Shown piece after piece: positions 16,913 through 25,433 of a stretch of 64,000 nucleotides of DNA (its first letter is position 1; each line of letters begins with the position of its first letter). The notes beneath the pieces were generated by a model. It made no database searches. It worked only from the letters and a program-made list of their open reading frames with translations, and was not told where the DNA came from. A program made the translations under genes and the position numbers. Origin of the DNA: Natrinema salsiterrestre (lineage in GTDB: Archaea; Halobacteriota; Halobacteria; Halobacteriales; Natrialbaceae); the NCBI RefSeq assembly GCF_029502005.1, contig NZ_JAMQOT010000001.1, forward strand, positions 682,001 through 746,000. Reading direction: 5' to 3'.

Positions 16913-17719
16913 ATGATCAGTCGATCCGCCCTCGCGGCCGTCTGTCTGGGTATCGTTATCGTCGTGAGCCTCCCCGCCGGGGCATACGCCACTCTGTCGA
17001 GTTCGGGGCCGGCATCACCCACGTCTCTCGCACAGGACGACCCCTATCGCTACCAGTGTCTCAATACCGCACCGGCCGAAAACGTCTCGATGAACGCCTA
17101 CGAGCAGAACACGACGGACCTCCGGACGCAGTCGGCGACCGTATCGTCGACCGGGAACGGAACCACTGCCAGAGAGGGGTTCATAGAGATCGAGTCCGAG
17201 TTTATCAACGGGAATCAGACGTGTTTCGACAGGGTATCGACGGAAAAGAAGACGATGATGCTGCAGCTCAAGGGCGTTCAGTTCGAGAACACCTCGGTCC
17301 GCGGCCCGTGGACCGATATCGTGTTCGGACAGGGCGAGGCGGACGTGGTCACGATCCTGCTGCCGGGGAACGAATTCCTGGACGTGTTGCGGCAGATGGG
17401 CGTCAGTGAGGGGTTCATCGAATTCTTCGAAGAGGAGTACGACCTGGCTTCGACCGGCGACGCCGAAACGACAGCAGGGCAGACGGAAACTGACGGTCCG
17501 GCGAACGAGTCAAACGATTCTACCGAGAACGTGACCGAGTCGGACGAGCCCACGGAGAACGCGACTGAGTCGGACGGCGAAAGCGGAAATACGACGGACG
17601 ACACCGGCGGAGGGGGTGAGGATTCGACCGGAGCGAACGAGACCGGGACCGAGTCGGTCGTCGACTCGATCGAATTAGCGGGCGAGCCGTCCGAGGCGGC
17701 GATCGTGCAACCCCGATAG
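16913..17719 (+). CDS. Exported Asn/Thr-rich protein with DUF6230-like neighbour
   Basis: This 268-aa protein has a Sec-type signal (MISRSALAAVCLGIVIVVSLPAGAYA). A globular part (about 45-180) includes PYRYQCLNTAPAENVSMNAYEQN and two cysteines that could pair. A low-complexity tail of Thr/Ser/Asn/Glu repeats (NESNDSTENVTESDEPTENATES) has many N-x-S/T sequons, so it is likely N-glycosylated outside the cell. The tail style matches that of the next gene. No archaeosortase signal is seen and the end is not hydrophobic. Confidence 0.75.
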   Translation: MISRSALAAVCLGIVIVVSLPAGAYATLSSSGPASPTSLAQDDPYRYQCLNTAPAENVSMNAYEQNTTDLRTQSATVSSTGNGTTAREGFIEIESEFINGNQTCFDRVSTEKKTMMLQLKGVQFENTSVRGPWTDIVFGQGEADVVTILLPGNEFLDVLRQMGVSEGFIEFFEEEYDLASTGDAETTAGQTETDGPANESNDSTENVTESDEPTENATESDGESGNTTDDTGGGGEDSTGANETGTESVVDSIELAGEPSEAAIVQPR

Positions 17720-17885
17720 CAAACGGTCGCCAGCCGCTGATTGCTACCGACCGCGGCGGGACGGCCACCTCCCGACGAAACTCAGTAGCCGATCCGACAG
17801 TCCGACACACCGCCAGCACGGACCGCACGCCGACGTGGCGGTGTCCGACTACTTATACGTCCGGCCATATACGTACAAAATTATA

Positions 17886-17895
17886 ATTATATATG
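17886..17895 (+). promoter_or_regulatory. TATA box for the DUF6230-like operon
   Basis: ATTATATATG lies 21-30 nt before the GTG at 17916. Further TATA-like boxes occur at 17850-17875, so start-site choice may be variable. Confidence 0.55.
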
Positions 17896-17915
17896 TATGA
17901 AACGTCCGAGCACCT

Positions 17916-18689
17916 GTGCCAACCGATCGCAAGAAATTCATCGTCGCCTTCCTCGGCGCGAACGTCCTGCTGATTAGCGTCGTCGGGGGCTTCGCGACCA
18001 CCGGGACAAGTGTCGCCGTCCCGATGAGCGATACCGGCGGGTTCACCGTCGCGTTCGACGAACTCGAGGGCAACGGGTTCGAGCAGTACTCGACGATGGA
18101 GGACAACGGGGTCTGTGAGCAGTACCCCGTCAGCGAGACGCGCATCGACAACGGAACGATCGAGGGGCTCCACCTGTTCAAGGACCTCGAGATGCCCGTC
18201 GCGAACGACACGGTCAGAGTGTCGATACGAGCGGACAGCATGGAGTTCGAGGGGCTCACCCAGCGCTTTACGTATCTCGAAGGGGATCTCTCGTTCGACG
18301 GGGAACAGGTCGTCGAATACGACGACGATCGGGATCGAATGCGGATTTCGGCCCGGAACATCACCATCGAGAACAGTTCGATTCAGACCGAAAACCAGTA
18401 CATCACCTACCTGTCGTTGGACGAGCTGGACGTCGACGTAGAGACGAATCCCGACGATGCGGGCGTCGACGCACCGGACGTCGAGTGTCTCTCGGAGGGG
18501 AGTTCCGACGGTAACCAGTCTAGTGGTAACGGTTCCAGCGGTAACCAATCCGACGATATCAGTTCCGGCGGTAACGAGTCTGGGAGAGATAGTTCCAACG
18601 GAAATGAATCCACAAATAGTAGTGCCATAGGTAATACCTCCGCGGATAACAGCTCCGTGAGGGCTGCCGTCGCAGATAACGGACGATGA
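17916..18689 (+). CDS. DUF6230-like exported protein
   Basis: This 257-aa protein has an N-terminal membrane segment (KKFIVAFLGANVLLISVVGGFAT) and a beta-rich domain (about 35-185). Motifs such as GGFTVAFDELEGNGFEQYSTME and TRIDNGTIEGLHLFKDLEMP recall actinobacterial DUF6230 proteins. The tail (190-250) is Gly/Asn/Ser-rich, repeating GNQSSGNGSSGNQS-like units with many glycosylation sequons. It overlaps the DUF6114-like gene by 4 bp (ATGA), the same pair order as in Streptomyces, where the function is unknown. My family call is from memory of the motifs and needs a profile search. Confidence 0.7.
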   Translation: MPTDRKKFIVAFLGANVLLISVVGGFATTGTSVAVPMSDTGGFTVAFDELEGNGFEQYSTMEDNGVCEQYPVSETRIDNGTIEGLHLFKDLEMPVANDTVRVSIRADSMEFEGLTQRFTYLEGDLSFDGEQVVEYDDDRDRMRISARNITIENSSIQTENQYITYLSLDELDVDVETNPDDAGVDAPDVECLSEGSSDGNQSSGNGSSGNQSDDISSGGNESGRDSSNGNESTNSSAIGNTSADNSSVRAAVADNGR

Positions 18690-19135
18690 ACGACGAACGT
18701 CTGATCCGAGTCAGCGTGTGGCGGGACGAGCGGCCGTTCTGGGGGGGAACGATACTGACGATCGCCGGGCTCGTCATCGCCGTCGTTCCGCTAACCCTCG
18801 CGTTCCGGTTCGGGATGGGAACGACTCCATACGTCCTCGTCGGGCTCTCCTCCGCTTTCCTCGTGTCGCTGTCCGGTATCCTCTCGCTCCGCCGGCCGGA
18901 GCGTGCGGACTACTTCGGCGCGGTCGGCATCCTGTTCGCAGTCGCCTCGATATTCGGCGCGCTCGGCGGGTTCGGACTCGGAACGGTTCTCGGAATGGTG
19001 GGCGGTTCGCTCTGTCTCGCATGGGTTCCCGCCGACGGCGCGGCCGACGATCCGTCGCCGGAAACCGAGTCAGTTCTGAGCCGACTCCGGTCGCGCTGTC
19101 GCGGGGCCGTCGACTCCCTATCCCAAGAGCGATAA
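18686..19135 (+). CDS. DUF6114-like membrane protein
   Basis: This 149-aa protein has four hydrophobic segments and begins RVSVWRDERPFWGGTILTIAGLVIAVVPLT. It ends with GLGTVLGMVGGSLCLAWVP, matching the layout of DUF6114, a short four-helix protein encoded beside DUF6230 in actinobacteria. It starts inside the stop of the upstream gene, so co-translation and complex formation are likely. Its last 18 bp overlap the convergent HTH gene. Confidence 0.7.
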   Translation: MNDERLIRVSVWRDERPFWGGTILTIAGLVIAVVPLTLAFRFGMGTTPYVLVGLSSAFLVSLSGILSLRRPERADYFGAVGILFAVASIFGALGGFGLGTVLGMVGGSLCLAWVPADGAADDPSPETESVLSRLRSRCRGAVDSLSQER

Positions 19136-19771
19136 AAAGACCGCGGATTCGGCCTTGCGAAGGTGTTCGTCGACGGTACTCGTCGCACAGTCGAGTTCGT
19201 TCGCGATATCCTGATGGGTCGCCCGCTTCGGAACGTCGTAGTAGCCGATTTCCACCGCCGTTCGGAGCACCTCCTGCTGTCGCGTCGTCAGGTCGAATAT
19301 CGACCACTTGGACGTCGGATCGTACTCACCGGTTTTGATGATCTCGTAGTCGAATCCCTCGGGAATCGCCCGATACGCGTCCTGGATCATCTCGTCCGTT
19401 CCCGCGACGGTGAGTCGAAGCGAGCCGTCCCCGGCGAACTCGATCGGCGTTTCGACGATGAGCCCGTCCTGGCCGACGAGCGACATGAGTTTCGAGGCCG
19501 GTTCGCCGGAGTCGAGGTACAAGTAACAGTAGAGGTCCGAACCCGCACCCTCGAAGAGATCCCAATCGAGGACGAGCGGATGGTCCTCGACCCGTGACGC
19601 GAGGGTCTCGCTGTCTCCGCGGAGTCGATACAGCAGGATCCCGGTCCCGTCCGGGAACGAATCGACGTAGACGATTTCCGATCGTTCGAGGCCGGGTTCG
19701 GTCGCCAGTCGCTGCCCGGCGGGATGGACGGCACCGGTCGGTGGCGTTAGCTCGAGTCGGACGTACCTCAT
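19118..19771 (-). CDS. HTH_10 (bacterio-opsin-activator-type) regulator
   Basis: This 217-aa regulator has a beta-rich sensor half (MRYVRLELTPPTGAVHPAGQRL to about 150) and a C-terminal HTH_10: DLTTRQQEVLRTAVEIGYYDVPKRATHQDIANELDCATSTVDEHLRKAES. It lies tail to tail with the DUF6114-like gene, overlapping by 18 bp. ATG 19771 starts right at the sensor domain; an upstream frame ends with ATGA at the same point (see the next entry). Ligand and targets unknown. Confidence 0.85.
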   Translation of the reverse strand: MRYVRLELTPPTGAVHPAGQRLATEPGLERSEIVYVDSFPDGTGILLYRLRGDSETLASRVEDHPLVLDWDLFEGAGSDLYCYLYLDSGEPASKLMSLVGQDGLIVETPIEFAGDGSLRLTVAGTDEMIQDAYRAIPEGFDYEIIKTGEYDPTSKWSIFDLTTRQQEVLRTAVEIGYYDVPKRATHQDIANELDCATSTVDEHLRKAESAVFLSLLG

Positions 19772-20367
19772 CGTTCGACCCAGCTGCGGTCTCGGGATCC
19801 CGACAATGCCCTCTCGTCGAGTCTCGGAGTCGGATCCGAAGCCATCATTCCTCTCGCTGCGGTACCGTTCGTGGTGCACCGAACTGTCTCGGGAGTACGT
19901 TTCTGACTGGTATCCGGTGTCGTTTCGTCGATCATGAATCTCGACTGGTCCGTCTGCCGACGGGTATCTCGGGTCTCGAGAGCGACGCTCGCTGCGAGTC
20001 GCGTAGACGAACTGGCCCGTGTCGATCCCACGCTACGACTCGACGTGAGCGTCCCAGCGTACTCGCCTCCGTCCGGTCGGTTCCGTCACAGATACTGACT
20101 CATCGACCGTGCATAAAAGTATTATTCCGTCTATAGCTCAGAGTTTAAATAAGGATCGGCGACGGCATCGGTCCAAGTCACTGAAACGGCCGTCGTCGGG
20201 CCCCCGTTCGGCCGAACGTGGCGACTAGAATTACCGCTCGAGCGAAACTCGCGCCTGACTATCCGGACCCAATCGTGGATACAACGACCGCCTCCGACCG
20301 CACGTGGGTGCTCGAAACGACAGTCGAAACGGACTGACCGGCCGGTAACGAAGTCCGAGCCGGCCAC
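19772..20367. other. Gene-poor stretch of about 600 bp
   Basis: There is no convincing gene. A minus-strand frame of 55 codons (19768-19935, starting MIDETTPDTSQ) ends in an ATGA overlap with the HTH start at 19771 and could be a short leader protein, but its third positions are less GC-rich than those of neighbouring genes. AT-rich promoter-like words occur at 20110-20150 (CATAAAAGTATTATTCC, GTTTAAATAAGG). Nothing else is clear. Confidence 0.4.
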
Positions 20368-20937
20368 CTACTCGTCCAAGAGATTCCAGAACCGCTCGGT
20401 GTCGCCCTCGAAGCGCTCGAGCAACGCTCGCATCTCCGTTCGGTGGTCGTCGGTGACGGTCACGTGGACCATCCCCTCGTCGGGCTGGCCGTAAACGACG
20501 CTCGCGCCCTCGGGCGCGGCGACGATCGCCGGCAGCGCGACGAGGTCCTCCTCGCCGTCGACCAGAATCGTCGTCGGCTCGTCGGTCGCGAGCGCGCGCC
20601 GAAGTGCACGGACGACCGGTGCCGAAAGCTCCGCGGGCGGGTTCCGTACCTCGATGCTCGCACCGGCGGTGACCGCCTCGCGGATCTCCTCGTCGACGGC
20701 GCTGCGTTTGGTCCGGCCGTCCACGAGTGCCACGTCCGGCTGGCGGCCCGCCTGCAGGAAGTGGTAGGTGACGACGTCGCCGACGGCGATCAGCGGCCCG
20801 TCGACGGCTTCGAGGAGTCGCCGGGCGTCGGTCTCGATCGGTCCCATCGGCTCCTTGAGTTCGTGGCGGAGATCGTCGGGTAAAACCAGTAGCTGGTCGT
20901 CCTCGGCGGGCGCCGAATCGTTGTCGTCGCGGGTCAC
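20368..20937 (-). CDS. GTP-dependent dephospho-CoA kinase
   Basis: This 189-aa protein of the DUF359 family phosphorylates dephospho-CoA with GTP, the last step of archaeal CoA synthesis. Visible features are LVLPDDLRHELKEPMGPIE, the GPLIAVGDVVTYH strand-loop, DVALVDGRTKR, IEVRNPPAELS and VDGEEDLVALPAIVAAPEGASVVYGQP. It starts with GTG 20937, 5 bp after rpoE2, as the last gene of the aIF2-gamma/rpoE operon, an arrangement conserved among archaea. Confidence 0.92.
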   Translation of the reverse strand: MTRDDNDSAPAEDDQLLVLPDDLRHELKEPMGPIETDARRLLEAVDGPLIAVGDVVTYHFLQAGRQPDVALVDGRTKRSAVDEEIREAVTAGASIEVRNPPAELSAPVVRALRRALATDEPTTILVDGEEDLVALPAIVAAPEGASVVYGQPDEGMVHVTVTDDHRTEMRALLERFEGDTERFWNLLDE

Positions 20938-20942
20938 GTGCG

Positions 20943-21140
20943 TTAGCGAACCTTCAGGGCGTACGCGCCCGGTTCGGTGATCTGCATCTCCGTCGCGATC
21001 TCGCTGTCCTCGGGATGGGCGATGATGACGTAGCCCGCCCAGTCCTCGGTCAGCGACGAGGAGTTGCAGGCGTCGCAGGTCTCGTTATCCGGCTCGTTGA
21101 CCCGGTGACACTCGCGACAGACGAGGCGATCGGATGCCAT
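20943..21140 (-). CDS. rpoE2: RNA polymerase subunit E'' / Spt4
   Basis: This 65-aa zinc-ribbon protein has LVCRECHRVNEPDNETCDACNS, four cysteines in two CxxC knuckles, followed by SLTEDWAGYVIIAHPEDSEIA, the conserved Spt4 body. It partners with Spt5/NusG in elongation. It lies 2 bp after rpoE1 and 5 bp before the CoA kinase. Confidence 0.96.
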   Translation of the reverse strand: MASDRLVCRECHRVNEPDNETCDACNSSSLTEDWAGYVIIAHPEDSEIATEMQITEPGAYALKVR

Positions 21141-21142
21141 GG

Positions 21143-21712
21143 TTATTCACCTGCGGTCGCTTCGCGCTTCTCGCGCTCGTCCTCGAGCCACTCGTGTTTG
21201 CCCAGCCCCGGCTGTTTCGCGGTGAGGCCGATCTTCGAGTCCCGCGGGTTGCGCTCGTCGATGCTCTTGGTGACGATGCGGGCCCGGACGGCGTCCTCGA
21301 CGCCGAGCGAGCGCGCGGATTCGTTCGAGGCGAGTTGCTGGTTCTCGCCGTCGAAGGCGAGGTACTCGTCGCTGATCTGTGAGACGTGGAGCAGCCCGTC
21401 GACGGGGCCGATGCCGACGAACGCACCGAACTCGACGACTTCGACGACGGTGCCGTCGACGACCTCCTGCATCTGCGGATCGAACGTGACGGCGTCGAAC
21501 TCGGCCTCGTAGTAGACGCCCGGTCGATTCGGCAGCACCGTCCCCTCACCGATATCGTGGACCTCGGTGACGGAGACGACGCTCCCGACCTCCTCGTCCA
21601 TCCGCCCCTCGAGTTTGTCCTGGAGCAGTCGTTTGACTCGATCCGGCGAAACGTCGCCGAGTTCTTCCGGCGGTACTTCTACTGTGTCCTTCAGTCTAAC
21701 CCGTTTGTACAT
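21143..21712 (-). CDS. rpoE1: RNA polymerase subunit E' (Rpo7)
   Basis: This 189-aa stalk subunit has the N-terminal tip domain (MYKRVRLKDTVEVPPEELG to about 80) and a C-terminal S1/OB domain (GTVVEVVEFGAFVGIGPVDGLLHVSQISDEYLAFD). It binds RNA leaving the polymerase together with Rpo4. It ends 2 bp before rpoE2 and starts immediately after the PIN gene stop. Length and domain layout are normal for archaea. Confidence 0.97.
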   Translation of the reverse strand: MYKRVRLKDTVEVPPEELGDVSPDRVKRLLQDKLEGRMDEEVGSVVSVTEVHDIGEGTVLPNRPGVYYEAEFDAVTFDPQMQEVVDGTVVEVVEFGAFVGIGPVDGLLHVSQISDEYLAFDGENQQLASNESARSLGVEDAVRARIVTKSIDERNPRDSKIGLTAKQPGLGKHEWLEDEREKREATAGE

Positions 21713-22105
21713 CTATGGTTGAGTGATCGCTAACTTGTTTCTCCCGCGTAATGCAATTACCGGTCTGCTCGCTTCGAGCACTCGGTCGCGCAGCGGCCGA
21801 TCGTTCGTAACGACGTAGTCGACGTTCCCCTCGCGAGCGAGTTCGACCAGTGCGTCGTCGGCGTACGACGCCTCCGTGTCGACGACGAGGCAGCGTTCGG
21901 TCGCCAGATCGTGGCCGACGGTCGCGGCCGTCCCCTCCTGGCCGCCCTTCTCCGAGAGCCGCCGGAGTTCCTCGAGGACCGCCTGCGGAATCGTCGGCTC
22001 GAACGAATCGAGGAGCCGCTCGAGTTCCTCGAACAGCCGAACGTCGAGTTCGACCGGCATCATGAGCGCGCTCGTGTCGAGGGCGACCCGCGTCCGCGTG
22101 CTCAT
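21713..22105 (-). CDS. PIN-domain protein (FCF1/VapC9-like)
   Basis: This 130-aa nuclease-fold protein carries the PIN acidic residues: D9 in VALDTSALMMPV, a glutamate in VLEELRRLSEKGG, and aspartates in DDALVELAREGNVDYVVTNDRPLRDRV. In archaea this gene regularly lies between aIF2-gamma and rpoE and is thought to act in rRNA or tRNA processing rather than as a toxin. It has no antitoxin partner here. Confidence 0.9.
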   Translation of the reverse strand: MSTRTRVALDTSALMMPVELDVRLFEELERLLDSFEPTIPQAVLEELRRLSEKGGQEGTAATVGHDLATERCLVVDTEASYADDALVELAREGNVDYVVTNDRPLRDRVLEASRPVIALRGRNKLAITQP

Positions 22106-22109
22106 CGCC

Positions 22110-23342
22110 TTAGTCCGTGAGCGTTCCCAGGCCGATCAGCCGCCAGCGCGCGCCGATGCGGCGGTTGATCGCGATTTTGGTTCCCGGGTCGGCGGCGACG
22201 GGTCGTTTGAGTTTCACCTCGCACTCGCCGCTTCGGGCGCTGGTGACGGAGCCGACGGTCGTCGCCGTGCCGACGGTCATCATCAGCGGTTCGCCGGTGC
22301 TGATCTCGTCGACCGTCTCGCCGCTCTCCGCGCCGACGACCCGCTCGAGCAGGTCGACGTCCATGGTGAACTCGTTCCACGTCGGCGGGAGCGTGCCCGG
22401 CGGGCCGGCCATCCGACCTGCGAGGGCGTCGCCCTTCGTCAGCGAGGGGTCGAGTCCGGTTCCGACGCCGAGCAGGCCGCCCGGCGTGACGGTGTCGACC
22501 GTTTCGCCGCCGGCCTGTAGCGAGCGAATGCTCGTCTCGATCGGGACGTACTCGCTCTTCCCGCCTTCCTCGACCTCGCGGCCGGGTCGGATCTCGATCT
22601 CGTCGCCGACCTCGAGCTCCCCCTGCACGAGACTGCCGCCGAGGACGCCGCCGGCGAGGTCCTTCGCGGTCGTCCCGGGTTTGTTGATGTCGAAACTGCG
22701 GGCGACGTGCATCCGTGGATCGGCGTCGGGGTCCCGATCCGGCGTGGGGATCTCCTCCTCGATGGCCTGAATGAGCAAGTCGAGGTTGACCTCCTGACCC
22801 GCGGAGACGGGGACGATCGGCGCGTCTTCCGCGACCGTTCCCTCGACGAACTCCTTGATCTGGTCGTAGTTGTTTCGGGCGGTCTCGGGGTCGACGAGGT
22901 CGACCTTGTTCTGGGCGATGACGATGTTGTCGATGCCGATGATGTCGAGCGCCATCAGGTGCTCTTCGGTCTGGGGCTGGGGGACGGGCTCGTTGGCGCT
23001 GACCACCAACACGGCCCCGTCCATCAGCGACGCGCCCGAGAGCATCGTCGCCATCAGGGTCTCGTGCCCCGGGGCGTCGACGAACGAGACGGTCCGGAGC
23101 GGCTCGCTCGGCGTGCCGTCCGCGCACTCCTCTTCGACGGTGTAACACTCGGGTTCGTCGAGCCCCTCGCAGTGGCGGAACGTCGCGTCGGCGTAGCCGA
23201 GCCTGATCGAGATCCCGCGTTTCATCTCCTCGCTGTGCTGGTCCGTCCACGAGCCGCTGAGCGCTTGCACCAGCGTCGTCTTGCCGTGGTCGACGTGACC
23301 GACGAGTCCGATGTTCACCTCCGGTTGTCGATTTCCTACCAT
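22110..23342 (-). CDS. eif2g: Translation initiation factor aIF2 subunit gamma
   Basis: This 410-aa GTPase delivers initiator tRNA to the ribosome. P-loop GHVDHGKT (15-22), switch region [18 protein letters not shown] (G3) and AQNKVDL (G4) are visible, then the two beta-barrel domains. The zinc-knuckle region ([19 protein letters not shown]) keeps only three cysteines, a relaxed version. It is the first gene of the conserved operon with the PIN protein, rpoE1, rpoE2 and dephospho-CoA kinase. Confidence 0.97.
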   Translation of the reverse strand: MVGNRQPEVNIGLVGHVDHGKTTLVQALSGSWTDQHSEEMKRGISIRLGYADATFRHCEGLDEPECYTVEEECADGTPSEPLRTVSFVDAPGHETLMATMLSGASLMDGAVLVVSANEPVPQPQTEEHLMALDIIGIDNIVIAQNKVDLVDPETARNNYDQIKEFVEGTVAEDAPIVPVSAGQEVNLDLLIQAIEEEIPTPDRDPDADPRMHVARSFDINKPGTTAKDLAGGVLGGSLVQGELEVGDEIEIRPGREVEEGGKSEYVPIETSIRSLQAGGETVDTVTPGGLLGVGTGLDPSLTKGDALAGRMAGPPGTLPPTWNEFTMDVDLLERVVGAESGETVDEISTGEPLMMTVGTATTVGSVTSARSGECEVKLKRPVAADPGTKIAINRRIGARWRLIGLGTLTD

Positions 23343-23383
23343 AAGACGATGAGTAATCTTGCGTAGTGATTCCGCTGTGCGAC

Positions 23384-23393
23384 TGATAAAGGT
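23384..23393 (-). promoter_or_regulatory. TATA box of the aIF2-gamma operon
   Basis: The minus strand reads ACCTTTATCAG about 45-50 nt before the ATG, which implies a short leader of roughly 20 nt. Confidence 0.45.
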
Positions 23394-23498
23394 TGCGAGC
23401 TATCCCTTGTCTCGACTGACGCAGTGTGCGGGACGTCGGCCGACGAACGAGCCCGCCGAACCCGACGACTTATTTCGATTCCCGCCTACCCTGTGACC

Positions 23499-24503
23499 GT
23501 GTCGGAGTTCGCGTTCGAACTCGAGTTGTGCGCCCGCCTCGAGCGGCGACGCGACGGTATCGTCGCCCGACAGCTCGGCGGCAGCGTCGCCGATCCCGGC
23601 GGGCGAGTTCTGGACGTACTCTGCGTCGAGCCCGGCCTCGAATTCGAGGACCGCATCGCGATTACGAGCGAGACGATTCCGGACGCCGCAATCGAGTCGG
23701 CCGTCGGCACCGGGCAGGCCCGCTACTGGAAGGACGCCTTCGACTGTCATCCCGAGCGGGCTCGCAGCGCCACGGAGCGGGCACTCGAGATCGGCTTCTT
23801 CGAACGCGATCACAGCGCCAGCGCGACCGCGAGCCGCGAGTACGTCCGACAGGTCGCCCGTTACCCCGACTGGTACGACCGGCTCGTCGCGATCGAGAAC
23901 AAGCCCGATCTCGGGCGGCCGGGGGACCTCGAAGCCCAGCTGCGAACCGACGTCAGCCTCGCGCTGGTCGACGAAGTCGTCCTCGCGACCGAGAGTTACG
24001 TGACGCGCGCCCACCTGAATCGGATCCCCGAGGCGGTCGGCGTCTGGCGCGTTCACCGCGAGGCGTCGGACGCGGGCGGGTCCCTCGAGATCGAGGTGAT
24101 ACGCGAGCCGACGTCGCTCTCCGTCGACGGTCGGGGGATCGAACCCCTCGAGTCCCATCCCGGCCGAACCGAGATCGCCACCGTGTCTGCCGAGGCGAAG
24201 GCTCGAGCGCGCCGCCGGCTCGCCGAGCGGGCCTACGGCAAGGGCTGGCGGACGTACGGGTTTCCCGACTGTGCCGCGTGTCGCCCGGACGACGCGAGCG
24301 ACGCGACGCTCCCGTACTGCGAGTGGAAGGACCGAATCGTCGACGCCGGGTCGGAATGTGGGTCGTCCTGTCCGGGATACCGACCGGACTCGGATTCGGT
24401 CACGGACGTCGATCTCGAGGCGGAACGTGACCGCCGAACCCCCTGGATCGCCGATCCGGGCGGAAAGCGCCGACGGCAGTCCGGACTCGATCAGTTCGGC
24501 TGA
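23499..24503 (+). CDS. DUF5787-like protein with PD-(D/E)XK nuclease-like features
   Basis: This 334-aa protein from GTG 23499 begins SEFAFELELCARLE as in haloarchaeal DUF5787 proteins. An aspartate in GRVLDVLCVEPG followed about 100 residues later by the strand RLVAIENKPDLGRP gives a D...ExK pattern typical of PD-(D/E)XK nucleases; a helix with VDEVVLATESYV follows. The C-terminal part has five or more cysteines (CAAC, then C in YCEWKD, then CGSSC) that could bind zinc or an Fe-S cluster, as in Cas4/AddB-type nucleases. A TATA box at 23467-23476 fits this start. Nuclease function is an inference. Confidence 0.75.
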   Translation: MSEFAFELELCARLERRRDGIVARQLGGSVADPGGRVLDVLCVEPGLEFEDRIAITSETIPDAAIESAVGTGQARYWKDAFDCHPERARSATERALEIGFFERDHSASATASREYVRQVARYPDWYDRLVAIENKPDLGRPGDLEAQLRTDVSLALVDEVVLATESYVTRAHLNRIPEAVGVWRVHREASDAGGSLEIEVIREPTSLSVDGRGIEPLESHPGRTEIATVSAEAKARARRRLAERAYGKGWRTYGFPDCAACRPDDASDATLPYCEWKDRIVDAGSECGSSCPGYRPDSDSVTDVDLEAERDRRTPWIADPGGKRRRQSGLDQFG

Positions 24504-24536
24504 CCGGATCCCGCGATCGAGGGGGGGGTCGAACCG

Positions 24537-25361
24537 TTACAACACGTACTGCTCGCCGTCGATCGCCAGCGGCTCCTCGAACGCCTCGTCGGCGGGGTAG
24601 AAGTGCGCGAGATGGACCAGTCGCGTCTGAGCTGCGTTCAGTTCCTCGGCCAGCGCGAGGGCTCCTTCTCGAGTCATGTGTTTCGTGCCGAACGTCCGGG
24701 GGACGCCGTCGGGGTCTTCGTGCCGACCGCCGAGCGGATGGTACTCGCAGAGGCTCGCCGGGACGATCCCGTCGGCCAGCAGGAGGTCCGCGTCGGCCAG
24801 TACCGCGCGGGATTCCTCGGGAATATCGTAGCTCGTATCGCCCGTGATCGACAGCTTGGTCCCCGTTTCGGGATCCTCGACGGCGAGTCCGTAACAGACC
24901 AGCGGTGGGTGCTCGACCGGCACCAGCGTCACGTCGAGCCCGCAGATACGGACCGTCTCGAGGGGCGTCGTCGGAACGACGGTGACGGGGTCGAGGTAGT
25001 GGTAGTCGTCCCGAACCGTCTCGGCGACGCTCTTGCCGGTCTCGGGATCGGTCTCGTCGGCCGCGTAGACCTCGAGGTCGTCGACCACGCGAAAGACGTT
25101 CCCCAGGCCGTCGAGGTGATCGAAGTGAATGTGGGTGACGACGGCGGCGTCGGGCAAGGGAACCTCGTCGCGCAGGAACTGGTAGCGGAAGTCGGGGCTG
25201 AAGTCGATCAGCAGCGACTCGTCGGTCCGCTCGTTCTCGACGTGGACCGAGAACCGCGTGCGCTCGACGCCGCGCTCGCGTGCGGCCGTACACGTATCGC
25301 AGTCACAGCCCACTGTCGGCGTCCCGGTCGTGTCCCCGGTTCCGAGCAGGGTTACTCGCAT
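24537..25361 (-). CDS. MBL-fold phosphodiesterase (PhnP-like)
   Basis: This 274-aa protein begins MRVTLLGTGDTTGTPTVGCDCDTCTAA, in which three cysteines may form the structural zinc site seen in PhnP. The metallo-beta-lactamase motif THIHFDHLDG, the later VPVEHPP and ITGDTSYDIP, and a final LVHLAHF complete the site. PhnP-type enzymes hydrolyse cyclic ribose phosphates or 2',3'-cyclic nucleotides; the exact substrate here is unknown. It is a single gene convergent with the DUF5787-like gene. Confidence 0.88.
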   Translation of the reverse strand: MRVTLLGTGDTTGTPTVGCDCDTCTAARERGVERTRFSVHVENERTDESLLIDFSPDFRYQFLRDEVPLPDAAVVTHIHFDHLDGLGNVFRVVDDLEVYAADETDPETGKSVAETVRDDYHYLDPVTVVPTTPLETVRICGLDVTLVPVEHPPLVCYGLAVEDPETGTKLSITGDTSYDIPEESRAVLADADLLLADGIVPASLCEYHPLGGRHEDPDGVPRTFGTKHMTREGALALAEELNAAQTRLVHLAHFYPADEAFEEPLAIDGEQYVL

Positions 25362-25433
25362 CGTTGCGATTCCCTCCTGCTACCGTCCGCGGACCGAACC
25401 GACAGCGGATCGAAGGCGTCCGGTCTTCGCCGC

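Noticed and set aside
18490-18660. Asn/Ser/Gly repeats considered as a CRISPR-like or satellite repeat
   Set aside because: The repetition is at codon level within an exported protein tail and units vary in length; no spacers.
20131-20367. Minus-strand 78-codon frame
   Set aside because: Atypical composition for a haloarchaeal protein and no start signals.
23400-24158. Minus-strand 252-codon frame
   Set aside because: Antisense to the DUF5787-like gene, which has the expected start and codon bias.
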